The notes under the pieces were generated by a model, which saw only the letters and a list, made by a program, of their open reading frames with translations, ran no database searches and was not told where the DNA came from. Position numbers and translations under genes: made by a program. Shown one piece after another: positions 52,003 through 63,380 of a stretch of DNA of 64,000 nucleotides. Position 1 is the first letter of the stretch, and each line of letters starts with the position of its first letter. Origin of the DNA: Kofleriaceae bacterium (GTDB lineage: Bacteria > Myxococcota_A > Polyangia > Haliangiales > Haliangiaceae); NCBI GenBank assembly GCA_020633495.1, contig JACKDR010000025.1:1-64000 (forward strand). Reading direction: 5' to 3'.

Positions 52003-52323
52003 GAGGTCTCCAGGCAAGCGGGTGGACGGCGGCAAGCTGTAGATACGGGCCAGCGGCGGCCATATTCAGGGGAGCGCCCGGGCGCGGCCACGGGGCGCGG
52101 CGCCGGAACCGCTGCCGCGAGCGCGGTCGCGCGACGACGCGCGCGTCCCGCAGCGGCACGAACGCGTCGCGCGGGCGCAGCGTGATCTCGGCGAGGATCT
52201 CGGCGAGGATCTCGTCGCGGCGCCTCGGGGAGCACGCGGCCGCTACCGCAGCGCGAGGGGACCGGCACGGCGTGTCGCGCCGTCGGCGCACCCGCGGGCG
52301 GCCTCGGTGTAACATCGCGGCCG
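52003..52323. other. 321-bp intergenic region with a 12-bp tandem repeat
   Basis: It lies between divergent lipoprotein genes and must hold both promoters. GATCTCGGCGAG is repeated at 52184-52195 and 52196-52207, with a third partial copy. No gene is visible. Confidence 0.5.
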
Positions 52324-54849
52324 ATGCGACGATTGCTTCGAGTCCGGACCGTGGCGGCGCTGCTCGCCGTCGGGATCGCCCTGGTGGGCTGCTTCCTCAT
52401 CAAGCACTCCACACCCGAGGAGATCGAGTGCTCCCGGCAGGCCGCGGGCCACGAGCCCGACGTCACCGGCGCCTGGGAGACGAGCGACGGGGTCAGGCTC
52501 GACGTCCGGCAGAGCCCGACGCGGCGCAGCCAGCTCGAGATCGTGGTCGCGGCCGAGACCGCCAAGCAGCCCGACTGGAAGCCGGGGGGCGCGTGGCTGC
52601 AGCCACCGGGCGTCGCGAGCGCACAGCCCCTGGTCTGCGGCGACACCTGGCGGGTCCAGGTCACCAAGACCTTCCCCGACCGCGTCGCGCAGCCTGGCCA
52701 GCTCGTCAGCCAGGACGACCGCCTCATGGCGCGCCTGGTGTCCGCCGATCGCATCGAGTTCGACGGCGGCGAGGTCTGGACCCGCGTCGGCGCTGTCGGC
52801 GCGCTGCAGATCCCCAAGCCGGGTGAGGTCAAGGACGAGTACGAGCTGCAGGGCACCGTCTACAAGACCTTCGATCTCAAGACCGGGCTCGACACGGTCC
52901 AGCGCGAGTGCATCGCGGCCTGCAAGGCCGACGAGCGCTGCGCCGCCGCGGTGGAGCACACCACCATGCACAAGTGCCGGCTGCTCAGCTCGCTCGCCAG
53001 CGCGTCGCAGGCCGCCAACCTGGTCAGCTGGATCAACCCGGACTTCGACTTCGATCCGCCGCCGGTCCCGATCGCCGGGACCACCGTCCGGCTGCTCCAG
53101 CTCAAGGGCACCGAGCTCAAGGTCCTCGCGGTCAGCAACCGCGCCGCCGACCGCGAGTGCGCGCGCGCGTGCGACGAGGACTGGAGCTGCAAGGGCTACT
53201 CGGTGGAGACCTGGGACGGGTCGTGCCACCTGATGTCGACGGTGACCGGCGCCAAGCGGGCGGGGGACACCTGGTACGCGCACGTCCAGTCCGAGCGGGT
53301 GGCCGTCCTCCCGGTGCACGGCAGCTACGCCCAGGATACCAAGCTCGGCGGCACGGTCCTGAGGTCCCTCGACACCCAGTCCAAGGGCCTGATGGGCTGC
53401 CACGACGCCTGCACCGGGGACGAGGCCTGCCGCGGCTTCAACTACCTCCGCATCCAGGACCGCAACAGCACGATCAGCTCGCACAACCAGTGCGTGCTGC
53501 TCGCCGACCTCGGCACGCCGGAGCTGGCCCAGCACTGGGTCACCTACGTCGAGCCGTACCACCCCAAGCCGCCCACCGAGCCGCCGTCGCAGGAGATGAC
53601 GAGCCCGCTGTGCAAGGGGCACCCCGACGCCCAGCCGGCCTACTCCATGAGCAACACCGACGTCAGGTCCAAGCACATGGAGTACATCGACCTGCCCGAG
53701 CTGCCGTTCACCGATCCGACGCGGCCGAGCTTCACCGGGAGCGACCAGGGGCGCGCGTGGACGACGGCGTTCTTCCTGCGCCCGCTGCCCGACGGCAACG
53801 TCCACATCCACGCCTGGTACAAGGCCGACCTGGTGCTCAAGGTCGCCGACGGCGAGGTCGTGGTCGGCGCCGCCGACGCCAACTCCGAGTGGCGCATCGA
53901 GCACCTGTGGGAGCACATGGACCCGCCCGCGTGGGGCGTCTGGTACGTCGTCCGCAACCCGGACACCGGCATGTTCCTGGCGGCGACCAAGGACGGCGGC
54001 GTCACGCTGGTCGGTAACCCCCTGGACGCCAGCGCCCACTGGCACTTCGACGACGCGGTGCTGCCGACCGAGACCTACAAGGCGCCCACGCCGTTCCCGG
54101 TGGTCGAGCCGCCGCCGCTGCCGTTCGACGAGGCGGTCGTCGACGCGCTGACCCGGTGGGCCGTCAAGGAGCACCTGCGGCAGCAGGTGCCGGCCTGCTA
54201 CAAGCACGTCGACAACTTCTCGTGCCCGGCGACCGGCCAGCCCTTCAACTGCGGCGCGCTGTGCACCCAGGATCTGGGCGTGTGCGTCGAGACCGCCGCC
54301 GACATGACGCTCAACGTCGGCATCCTGGTCGCCAACGTCGCCGGCGCGGTGCTGACCGGCGGCGCCGCCAACGCGGCCATCAAGGCCGGGCAGGTCGCAG
54401 GCCAGGGCGCCAAGGCCGGGCTGCGCTACACGATGAAGACCGCGGGCCGCAAGATGGCCAAGGAGCTGCGCGAGCGCCTCGGCGCTCGGGTCATCGCGTT
54501 CATCGCCAGCAAGGGCAAGAGCGAGGCGTTCAAGAAGCTCGCCAAGTCGCTGGCGGTCGACCTGGCCAAGAAGGCCGGCAAGCTGACCGCCAAGCAGGCC
54601 ATGAACGTCGACGCCGCGGCCTACCTCCAGGTCGAGCAGGACCGCTTCGTCGACAAGATCGCCGACGCCTACGCCGACGAGGTGGCGCGGCGCGCCGCCG
54701 AGCTGATCGCCGCGCGCGCGGCCGTCGCCGACGATCCCGATCTGCTGGCGATCGCGGCGACCCTCGATCCGACCGGCGTCTTCGGCGTCATCGACTCGTT
54801 CACCAAGCCGATGTGCGACGAGAACCCGATGCCGGAGCTCGAGTTCTAG
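52324..54849 (+). CDS. Large lipoprotein with PAN/apple-like repeats
   Basis: The 841-residue product has a lipobox (AVGIALVGC). Residues ~20-165 are beta-rich. Three PAN/apple-like Cys-containing modules follow at ~178-235, ~260-320 and ~345-405 (ECIAACKADERCAAAVEH; ECARACDEDWSCKGYSVE; CHDACTGDEACRGFNYL). PAN modules bind protein or carbohydrate. A trefoil-like region comes next (GMFLAATKDGGVTLVGNPLD). The C-terminal ~200 residues are helical with a hydrophobic Gly/Ala segment (LNVGILVANVAGAVLTGGAA) and Lys-rich helices, recalling pore or colicin-like tails. The composition suggests a surface adhesin or toxin-like protein. Confidence 0.8.
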   Translation: MRRLLRVRTVAALLAVGIALVGCFLIKHSTPEEIECSRQAAGHEPDVTGAWETSDGVRLDVRQSPTRRSQLEIVVAAETAKQPDWKPGGAWLQPPGVASAQPLVCGDTWRVQVTKTFPDRVAQPGQLVSQDDRLMARLVSADRIEFDGGEVWTRVGAVGALQIPKPGEVKDEYELQGTVYKTFDLKTGLDTVQRECIAACKADERCAAAVEHTTMHKCRLLSSLASASQAANLVSWINPDFDFDPPPVPIAGTTVRLLQLKGTELKVLAVSNRAADRECARACDEDWSCKGYSVETWDGSCHLMSTVTGAKRAGDTWYAHVQSERVAVLPVHGSYAQDTKLGGTVLRSLDTQSKGLMGCHDACTGDEACRGFNYLRIQDRNSTISSHNQCVLLADLGTPELAQHWVTYVEPYHPKPPTEPPSQEMTSPLCKGHPDAQPAYSMSNTDVRSKHMEYIDLPELPFTDPTRPSFTGSDQGRAWTTAFFLRPLPDGNVHIHAWYKADLVLKVADGEVVVGAADANSEWRIEHLWEHMDPPAWGVWYVVRNPDTGMFLAATKDGGVTLVGNPLDASAHWHFDDAVLPTETYKAPTPFPVVEPPPLPFDEAVVDALTRWAVKEHLRQQVPACYKHVDNFSCPATGQPFNCGALCTQDLGVCVETAADMTLNVGILVANVAGAVLTGGAANAAIKAGQVAGQGAKAGLRYTMKTAGRKMAKELRERLGARVIAFIASKGKSEAFKKLAKSLAVDLAKKAGKLTAKQAMNVDAAAYLQVEQDRFVDKIADAYADEVARRAAELIAARAAVADDPDLLAIAATLDPTGVFGVIDSFTKPMCDENPMPELEF

Positions 54850-54966
54850 CGCCCACGCCCCGGCGACGCCGCCGGCGTCGCCCGCGACGCCCGGCCCGCT
54901 GTTCGTGCGCCGCGCGGCACGCCCGGCGCGGCCGCGGCGCCGTGGCGCTTCGTGTACGCTTCCTCC

Positions 54967-55581
54967 ATGTGCGACCACGTGCCGGAGCCGTCCGACGTGT
55001 CCGACGCCGACGCCGACGCCGACGCGCCGCTGACGGCGGACGTCGTCGCCACGCTGGTCGCCGGCCACCGCGAGTTCCTGGCGTTCGTGCAACGCCGGGT
55101 CGGCGACCGCGCGGTCGCCGAGGAGATCCTCCAGGACGCGTTCGTGCGCAGCCTCGCCAAGGGCGACACCATCCGCGACAGCGCGACCGGCTGGTTCTAC
55201 CGCGTGCTCCGCAACGCCATCGTCGATCACCATCGCCGGCGCGCCACCGCGGCGCGCCGCCTGGAGGCCTTCGCGGCCGAGCAGGAGGAGGCGGCCTCGG
55301 ACGAGGAGCTCCGCGGCGTGGTCTGCAAGTGCGTCGGCGAGCTCGCGGGCACGCTGAAGCCCGAGTACGCCGCGGCGCTGCGCCGGATCGAGATCGATGG
55401 CGTGGCCGTGAAGGACTACGCCGCCGAGGTCGGGATCTCGAGCAACAACGCGGGCGTCAGGGTGTTTCGTGCGCGCGAGGCGCTGCGCCGGCAGGTCGCG
55501 CGCGCGTGCGGGACCTGCGCCGATCACGGCTGCCTCGACTGCACGTGCGAGTCGGCGACGGCGCACCCCTGCGGCAGGTAG
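54967..55581 (+). CDS. ECF sigma factor with Cys-rich C-terminus
   Basis: I take ATG 54967 (MCDHVPEPSD) as the start, giving 204 residues. Region 2 is FLAFVQRRVGDRAVAEEILQ with TGWFYRVLRNAIVDHHRRR. Region 4 is VKDYAAEVGISSNNAGVRVF with RAREALRRQV. The tail CGTCADHGCLDCTC, with VCKC in the linker, supplies at least seven Cys plus His, likely binding a metal. This could make the factor metal- or redox-responsive without an anti-sigma partner. Confidence 0.88.
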   Translation: MCDHVPEPSDVSDADADADAPLTADVVATLVAGHREFLAFVQRRVGDRAVAEEILQDAFVRSLAKGDTIRDSATGWFYRVLRNAIVDHHRRRATAARRLEAFAAEQEEAASDEELRGVVCKCVGELAGTLKPEYAAALRRIEIDGVAVKDYAAEVGISSNNAGVRVFRAREALRRQVARACGTCADHGCLDCTCESATAHPCGR

Positions 55582-55761
55582 CCCGCCGTCGGGCCGGCGC
55601 GTCGACGGCGCCGGCGCCGGTGGACGATCGCCGGTCGAGGACGTGCTGACCGGCCGGATGCCCGCCGGCGACGCGCCGGCCGCGACCGCGGACGCGCCCG
55701 CAACGCAACGAGCACGCCCACCGATCGTACGGTACGATGCGGCCTCCACGGGAGAGGCGCG

Positions 55762-56352
55762 ATGACCGACGACGATCACGAACGTGCCGCGACGAGTACC
55801 CGGCGCCGCCGCCGCCGGCTCGGTGTCGGCGTCGTGCTCGCGCTGGCGACCGCGGTCGGCTGCTCGAAGGGCAAGGAGGCGCCGCGATGGCAGCCCCGGG
55901 GCGAGCTGCCACCGCGGGTCGTCGACGCCATGCGCACCGCCTACCAGGTCGCGACGACGACGTCGGCGGCGCGGTGCCGGGAGATCCTGCCGGACCACTG
56001 CTCGCACGACGGCTCGCCGCCGGGGGTGCCGTACGGGCGCAACGCGCTCGACGGTCGTGCCAGCGTCGCCGACTACCGCATCGCGTGCCTGTGGGCGCCC
56101 GCCGGCAGCTCGGTCGGCACGTGCGAGTTCGAGCCAGCCAGTCGCGGCGGCGCGCTCGACCGCAGCTTCGGGATGAGCTACCGCTACGCGCCTGGCTACC
56201 ACTCGCTCGGCCACGCGGAGCCGGGCGACGAGGTCCTGGTCAACGACAGCGACCTGCCGTACCGCGGCACCGTGGTGTACCCGCTCGGCGACGACCTCCT
56301 GGTGCGCGTCACGGTGGTCGTCGCCGCCGACGACGCCACGACCGGGCGCTGA
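55762..56352 (+). CDS. Small lipoprotein of unknown function
   Basis: The 196-residue product has a basic N-terminus (STRRRRRRLGVGVVLALATA) and lipobox-like ATAVGC. The body has paired Cys (CREILPDHC; RIACLWAPAG; GTCEFEPAS) that may form disulfides, and a GMSYRYAPGYHSLGHAEPGD stretch. No family is recognised. It is convergent with the S41 peptidase gene. Confidence 0.7.
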   Translation: MTDDDHERAATSTRRRRRRLGVGVVLALATAVGCSKGKEAPRWQPRGELPPRVVDAMRTAYQVATTTSAARCREILPDHCSHDGSPPGVPYGRNALDGRASVADYRIACLWAPAGSSVGTCEFEPASRGGALDRSFGMSYRYAPGYHSLGHAEPGDEVLVNDSDLPYRGTVVYPLGDDLLVRVTVVVAADDATTGR

Positions 56353-56377
56353 CCGGCGATCGAGGCGGCGCCTCGCG

Positions 56378-57535
<1,158 letters not shown>

Positions 57536-57575
57536 GCGCCGAGCCTATCGCGATCGGCGTCGCCGCCGTCGGGGA

Positions 57576-58025
57576 TCAGAACCGGAACGTCGGCGAGTGG
57601 ATGATCGTCTGCTGCGCGGCGACGCCGGGATCGATCTGCGGGATGGCGAGGCGCTCGCGCTCGGCCTGTTCGGCGACGCCCATGGGATCGCGGAGCCACG
57701 GGTTGACCGCGTCGTCGAGCGGGCCGGGCAGGCCGTGCAGCTGCAGCGGCGGCAGGCCCGGCGCCAGGCCGGGCTGCAGGTACGGCGGCACGCCGGGCGG
57801 CCCGGGCATGTCCGGCAGCGGCGGCAGGCCGGGCATCGGCGGATCGGTGTAGTGGCCGAACGCCAGCGCCATGGCCGACGGCGAGCCGCCGCCGGGGCCG
57901 AGGAACTGCGGGTCGAGCGTGAGGTGCGAGTCGCCGCCCAGCGACAGCGGCGGCGGGCCAGGCATCGTCAGCTCCGGCATCTGGAGCTGGACGTCGGGGA
58001 CCGGGGGCAGGTCGTAGTCGGCCAT
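57576..58025 (-). CDS. Proline-rich protein of unknown function
   Basis: I take ATG 58025 (MADYDLPPVPDVQLQMPELT) as the start; ATG 58058 is possible. The 149-residue product is dominated by Pro/Leu/Gly runs (MPGLPPLPDMPGPPGVPPYL) and has no signal peptide. It is probably intrinsically disordered. Confidence 0.55.
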   Translation of the reverse strand: MADYDLPPVPDVQLQMPELTMPGPPPLSLGGDSHLTLDPQFLGPGGGSPSAMALAFGHYTDPPMPGLPPLPDMPGPPGVPPYLQPGLAPGLPPLQLHGLPGPLDDAVNPWLRDPMGVAEQAERERLAIPQIDPGVAAQQTIIHSPTFRF

Positions 58026-58189
58026 GGCGCGATCCATCGTACGCCCACGCGGCGGCATGGGTTCCCTGGGAAGCCACCGCGGGTCGGGTGCGGATCGTGC
58101 GCGGACCCGGTCACACTCGGCGCGCCGGTTCCGTTATGTGAAGGAGGGCGGCGGACGTCGCCCACCCACGACCCCTCAGGAGCTCCCGA

Positions 58190-58738
58190 ATGCGATTCCA
58201 TGTAGCCAGGATGATTGTCGTCTCCGCGGTCCTCGCCGCCGCCTGCGCCGGCTCGGCGCCGCCGCCGGTGTGCCCGCCCGGGGCCCGCGCCGCCGCCGCG
58301 GAGGCCCCGGGCGCGCCCGCGGACGAGGCCGCGCCCCACGCCGCCGGGCTTCAGATCAAGCTGACGACCGTCTACGTCGACGACCAGGACCGAGCGCTGC
58401 GCTTCTACACGGAGGTGCTCGGCTTCGCCAAGAAGGACGACGTTCGCAACGGCACCTACCGGTGGCTCACCGTGACCGCGCCGGGCGACGGTGACGGCGG
58501 CGCGCTGCAGCTGGCCCTGAACGACGCGCCGGCGGCGAAGGCGTACCAGAAGGCGCTGTTCCAGCAGGGCCAGCCCGCGGTGATGTTCTTCACCGACGAT
58601 CTCGCCGCCGACGTCGCCCTCATCGGCGCAGCCGGCGCCGAGATCACGCTGCCGCCGACCAAGGTGACGGGATCGACGATCGCGATGCTGAAGGACACCT
58701 GCGGCAACCTGGTCCAGCTCACCGAGCTGGCACGCTGA
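58190..58738 (+). CDS. Exported VOC-fold (glyoxalase-like) lipoprotein
   Basis: The signal peptide has a lipobox (VLAAACAG) and an Ala/Pro spacer. The VOC domain follows (IKLTTVYVDDQDRALRFYTE, GTYRWLTVTAPGDG, GQPAVMFFTDDLAADVALI). It is closely similar to the cytoplasmic VOC protein at 59642-60034, so it looks like a duplicate that acquired a secretion signal. Metal-ligand positions are not clear. Its substrate is unknown. Confidence 0.85.
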   Translation: MRFHVARMIVVSAVLAAACAGSAPPPVCPPGARAAAAEAPGAPADEAAPHAAGLQIKLTTVYVDDQDRALRFYTEVLGFAKKDDVRNGTYRWLTVTAPGDGDGGALQLALNDAPAAKAYQKALFQQGQPAVMFFTDDLAADVALIGAAGAEITLPPTKVTGSTIAMLKDTCGNLVQLTELAR

Positions 58739-58776
58739 GCGTGGGCGCGGCGCGCCGGGCGTCGTAGGCTCGCGCC

Positions 58777-59613
58777 GTGGTGATCGACTTCGAGGAGCAC
58801 CGCGGCCACCTCCGCGGCGTCGCGTACCGCATGCTGGGCTCGCTGGCCGAGGCCGACGACGCGGTGCAGGAGGCGTGGCTGCGCCTCGACCGCGCCGCCC
58901 CCGACGAGCTGGCGAACCCGCGCGGCTGGCTCACCACCGTCGTCGCGCGGCTCTGCCTCGACATGCTGCGCACGCGCGCGTCGCGGCGCGAGGAGCCGCT
59001 GGCGGCGCGCCCCGATCGCGCCGCCGCCGGCGACGCCGAGCAGGAGCTGGTCCTCGCCGACGACGTCGGCCTGGCGCTGCTGGTCGTGCTCGATCGCCTC
59101 GAGCCGGCCGAGCGGCTGGCGTTCGTGCTGCACGATCTGTTCGACGTGCCGTTCGACGAGATCGCCCCGATCGTGGCGCGCTCGCCCGAGGCGGCCCGGC
59201 AGCTGGCGAGCCGGGCGCGCCGGCGGGTCCGCGGCGCGACGCCGCGCGACGCCGAGCTCGCCGGCCAGCGCCACGTCGTCGAGTCGTTCATCGCGGCGCT
59301 GCGGCGCGGCGACGTCGAGGGCCTGATCGCGGTGCTGGCCCCGGAGGTCGTGGTCCGCACCGGCGACGACGCTGGCACCGTGCGCGAGGTCCGCGGCGCC
59401 CGCACCTGGGCGACCGGCGCGGTGGCGTACGGCCAGCTCGCGACCCGCATGGCCCCGGCGCTGATCGACGGCGCCATCGGCCTGGTGATGGCGCCGAAGG
59501 GCCGGCTGCTGCGGGCGCTGCGCTTCACCTTCGACGGCGGGCGGATCGCGTCCGCCGAGGTCATCGCCGACCGGGCGCGGCTCGACGCGCTCGACATCGC
59601 GACGCCCCCGTGA
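58777..59613 (+). CDS. ECF41-type sigma factor with SnoaL-like domain
   Basis: GTG 58777 gives 278 residues. Region 2 is FEEHRGHLRGVAYRMLGSLA with EADDAVQEAWLRLDRA. Region 4 is LDRLEPAERLAFVLHDLFDV with ARSPEAARQLASRARRRVRG. The SnoaL-like C-terminus follows (VVESFIAALRRGDVEGLIAV). ECF41 factors often sit beside small redox or carboxymuconolactone-type genes. Here VOC genes flank it on both sides and may be its targets. Confidence 0.92.
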   Translation: MVIDFEEHRGHLRGVAYRMLGSLAEADDAVQEAWLRLDRAAPDELANPRGWLTTVVARLCLDMLRTRASRREEPLAARPDRAAAGDAEQELVLADDVGLALLVVLDRLEPAERLAFVLHDLFDVPFDEIAPIVARSPEAARQLASRARRRVRGATPRDAELAGQRHVVESFIAALRRGDVEGLIAVLAPEVVVRTGDDAGTVREVRGARTWATGAVAYGQLATRMAPALIDGAIGLVMAPKGRLLRALRFTFDGGRIASAEVIADRARLDALDIATPP

Positions 59614-59641
59614 GCGTCCGACCGCCGCCAGGCGGCGGCGC

Positions 59642-60034
59642 CTACCAGCGCGCCAGCTGGGTCAGCTGCAGCAGGTTGCCGCAGGTGTCCTCGACCTTGG
59701 CGATGGTCGAGCCGGTCGCCTTCGTGGGCGGCGTCGTGAACTGGCCGCCGGCGGCCTCGATGCGGGCGACGTCGGCGGCGAGGTCGTCGGTGAACAGCAT
59801 CAGCGCCGGCTGGCCCTGCTGGAACCGCGCCTGCTGGTAGGCCTTCGCCGCCGGGTCGTCGGCGAGCGCGAGCTGCAGCTCGGGGCCGTCGGGATCGTCG
59901 GGGGCGGTCACGGTGAGCCACCGGAACGTCCCCTGGCTGAAGTCGGCCTTCTTGGTGAAGCCGAGCACCTCCGTGTAGAAGCGCAGGGCCTGGGCCTGAT
60001 CGTCGACGTGCACCGTGGTCAGCTTGATCTTCAT
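59642..60034 (-). CDS. VOC-family protein (cytoplasmic)
   Basis: ATG 60034 (MKIKLTTVHVDDQAQALRFY) gives 130 residues with the full VOC pattern (TEVLGFTKKADFSQGTFRWL; GQPALMLFTDDLAADVARIE; VEDTCGNLLQLTQLARW). It lacks a signal peptide. It is convergent with the ECF41 gene and paralogous to 58190-58738. Confidence 0.9.
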   Translation of the reverse strand: MKIKLTTVHVDDQAQALRFYTEVLGFTKKADFSQGTFRWLTVTAPDDPDGPELQLALADDPAAKAYQQARFQQGQPALMLFTDDLAADVARIEAAGGQFTTPPTKATGSTIAKVEDTCGNLLQLTQLARW

Positions 60035-60179
60035 GGGTCTGGTCTCGTCCTGGAAGGTTGGCGGCGGCGAGCGCCGTACCCGGATGACGGATGGGGCGCC
60101 GCCGATGTGACCGGGACGCGCCCGATCCCCGCGGCGCGCCCGCGCGGGTATCATCGGGCCCCCCCGATCGCGAGGCAGC

Positions 60180-60602
60180 ATGAAGAAGACGCAACCGAAG
60201 GCGGCCGGCGCCAGCGCCGACGCCTCCACCCTGATCAGCGCGCGGATCGCCGAGCTCGACGACTGGCGCGGCGAGACCCTGGCCCGGGTGCGGGCCCTGA
60301 TCCACGAGGCCGTCCCCGACGTGGTCGAGGAGTGGAAGTGGCGCGGGACCCCGGTGTGGGAGCGCGACGGCGGCATCTGCACCGGCGAGTCGTACAAGGC
60401 GGTCGTGAAGCTGACGTTCCACAAGGGCGCGTCGCTGCCGGACCCGGCCAGGCTGTTCAACTCGAGCCTGGACGGCAACGTCCGCCGCGCCATCGACATC
60501 CGCGAGGGCGAGACGCTGAACGCCCGGGCCTTCAAGACCCTGATCAAGGCGGCGGCCGCGCTCAACGCGGCCGGCAAGAAGAAGCCCGCGAAGCGGACGT
60601 GA
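60180..60602 (+). CDS. DUF1801-type protein
   Basis: The 140-residue product reads LISARIAELDDWRGETLARV, with VRALIHEAVPDVVEEWKWRG and KAVVKLTFHKGASLPDPARL. This matches the DUF1801/YdhG fold. The C-terminus is Lys-rich (KKKPAKRT). Function is unknown; some relatives are linked to nucleic-acid or iron-related roles. Confidence 0.85.
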   Translation: MKKTQPKAAGASADASTLISARIAELDDWRGETLARVRALIHEAVPDVVEEWKWRGTPVWERDGGICTGESYKAVVKLTFHKGASLPDPARLFNSSLDGNVRRAIDIREGETLNARAFKTLIKAAAALNAAGKKKPAKRT

Positions 60603-60658
60603 GCCGTCGCCCGCGGCGGTGCCGGGTGGCGGCGCCGCGGGTACGCTGGCGGTGACGC

Positions 60659-61484
<826 letters not shown>

Positions 61485-61499
61485 GCCGGCCCGTCCAGA

Positions 61500-62663
61500 T
61501 CAGGGCTGGATCGACTGGATGATCGGGCCGAGGAACGCGGCGTCGTCCCAGCTGTCGGGCGGGGTCGTGCCGGCGTCCTGGACCAGGCCCTCGCTGGGGT
61601 AGCGGTCGAACAGGTTCGGCACCGCGATCGAGTCGCCCGGCGACTTGAAGTAGTAGCCGTTGCGGACCACGACCAGATCGAGGCTGGGGATGACGTAGGT
61701 CCACTGGCCGTCGTGGCCGATCGCCGCGTAGGTGTCGGCGGGCAGCGCCGGGTCGGTGGCGCCGAGGCGCCACCACATGTAGCCGTAGCCGGCGTACGCC
61801 GGCGACGGCGCGGTCGACGCCGCGACCCAGTCGGCCGACACCACGCGCGTGCCGTCGCGCTCGCCGCCGTCGAGGTAGAGCTGGCCGAAGCGCGCGAAGT
61901 CGCGGCTGCGCATGTCGAGGCAGCAGTAGGTCAGCGTGTTGCCGGTGGCGTCGCGCCACCAGTCGGCGGTCTCGATGCCCAGGGGCGCGAACAGCGCCTG
62001 CTGCGCGAACTCGCCGGCGGTCATGCCGGTGGCGCCCTCGAGCACCGCCGACAGCAGCATCGCGTCGCCGCTGGAGTAGTTGAAGTGCTCGCCGGGCGGG
62101 TACGCGACCGGCTGGCCCTCGACGACCTCGAGCTGGCTGCCCTCGGTGACGACCATCGCGATCACGTCGGAGTCGTTGAACTCGGAGATCGCGTACGACT
62201 CCAGCCAGTCGAGGCCCGAGGTCATCGTCAGCACCGAGCGCAGCGTGATCGCGGCGTGGTCGGTGCCCTGCCACGACGGCAGGTAGTCGGCGACCGGCAC
62301 GTCGAGGCTGGGGATCAGGCCGCGATCGAGCGCGATGCCGATGGTCGCCGACGTCACGCTCTTGGCCATCGACCAGCTCGCGGCGTACGAGCTGGCGTCG
62401 GCGTGATCCCAGTACCACTCGGCGGCGATCCGGCCGTGCCGGACCACGACCACGCCCTGGGTGTTCTTGCCGTCGGCGAAGGCGTAGGCGCGCGCGCCGT
62501 CGAGGACCTGCGGGTCCATGCCCTCGGCCTCGGGGCTGGTCACCACCCAGCCGTCGTCGAGGTCGGCGGCGGCGCCGCCATCGTCGCCACAGGCCGCGAC
62601 CCCGGCGAGGGCGAGGGCGCCGGCGAGGATCAGCAGGGACGGGCGGAGCAGGGAGCGGTGCAT
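61500..62663 (-). CDS. Serine hydrolase (class C beta-lactamase/esterase-like) lipoprotein
   Basis: ATG 62663 gives 387 residues with lipobox LALAGVAAC (C25). Motifs of the beta-lactamase/transpeptidase-like fold are SMAK (S98, K101), FNYSSGD as the Tyr box and AIGHDGQW in place of KTG. HDG instead of KTG is usual for esterase or peptidase members, so antibiotic resistance should not be assumed. It is probably periplasmic and membrane-anchored. Confidence 0.9.
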   Translation of the reverse strand: MHRSLLRPSLLILAGALALAGVAACGDDGGAAADLDDGWVVTSPEAEGMDPQVLDGARAYAFADGKNTQGVVVVRHGRIAAEWYWDHADASSYAASWSMAKSVTSATIGIALDRGLIPSLDVPVADYLPSWQGTDHAAITLRSVLTMTSGLDWLESYAISEFNDSDVIAMVVTEGSQLEVVEGQPVAYPPGEHFNYSSGDAMLLSAVLEGATGMTAGEFAQQALFAPLGIETADWWRDATGNTLTYCCLDMRSRDFARFGQLYLDGGERDGTRVVSADWVAASTAPSPAYAGYGYMWWRLGATDPALPADTYAAIGHDGQWTYVIPSLDLVVVRNGYYFKSPGDSIAVPNLFDRYPSEGLVQDAGTTPPDSWDDAAFLGPIIQSIQP

Positions 62664-62756
62664 CGGGACCTCCGGGGCGGATCTGCAGCATCCGTAGCAC
62701 GGCCGGGGCCGCCACCGGCGGCCCACCTGTGTGTGCGACCGGTCGCTGAGCGCGAC

Positions 62757-63380
62757 TCAGGTCGCGAATGCGCGGGCGTCGTCGTCGCGGAACCGGATGA
62801 AGACGGCGTCGGCCTCGCTGACCAGGGTGTCGCCGGCGTGGCAGTCGCCGCGCACGAACACCTTGCGATCCTCGGTGCGCTCGACCCAGGCCGCGAACCG
62901 CAGCTCGGTGTGCAGCGGCGTGATCCGGCGATACGCGGTGGTCAGCGACCGGGTGTGGCCGGGGATACCGGCGGCGACCGCGGCGAACGCCAGGATCTGG
63001 TCGAAGACCATCGCGACGACGCCGCCGTGGACGCCGCCGGGAGGGCCCTCGTAGGGCAGGCCGAACGTGACCGTGCCGTAGGCCTTGCCGTCGTCGATGT
63101 GCATGATGACCGGCGCGGCGATCGGGTTGTAGGGTCCGCTGATCACGCCCCACGGCAGGATCGTCGCCAGGTCGCCGTCGACCGGCGCCGCGTACGCGGG
63201 GAACGGGCGCTGGCCGGCGTGGGCGGCGGCGCGGGCGCGCAGCGCGTCGGCGTCGGCGGCCAGCGCCTCGAGCTCGGCCAGGGGCGCGGTCAGGGCGACC
63301 GACGACTCGACCAGGGACCGCAGGCTGGACGCCAGGCGCCGCAGGGCGTCCTTGTGCTGATCTCCGAAGGGCTCGTCCAT
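62757..63380 (-). CDS. Hotdog-fold thioesterase-like protein (PaaI type)
   Basis: In the 207-residue product the N-terminal ~65 residues are helical. The hotdog domain follows with AYGTVTFGLPYEGPPGGVHG, GVVAMVFDQILAFAA and LTTAYRRITPLHTELRFAAW. GGVHGG-type loops bind acyl-CoA in this family. It probably hydrolyses an acyl-CoA. Confidence 0.9.
   Translation of the reverse strand: MDEPFGDQHKDALRRLASSLRSLVESSVALTAPLAELEALAADADALRARAAAHAGQRPFPAYAAPVDGDLATILPWGVISGPYNPIAAPVIMHIDDGKAYGTVTFGLPYEGPPGGVHGGVVAMVFDQILAFAAVAAGIPGHTRSLTTAYRRITPLHTELRFAAWVERTEDRKVFVRGDCHAGDTLVSEADAVFIRFRDDDARAFAT

Noticed and set aside
61500..62663. Beta-lactamase resistance gene
   Set aside because: The third box is HDG rather than KTG and the protein is a lipoprotein; it fits esterase/peptidase-like relatives better.
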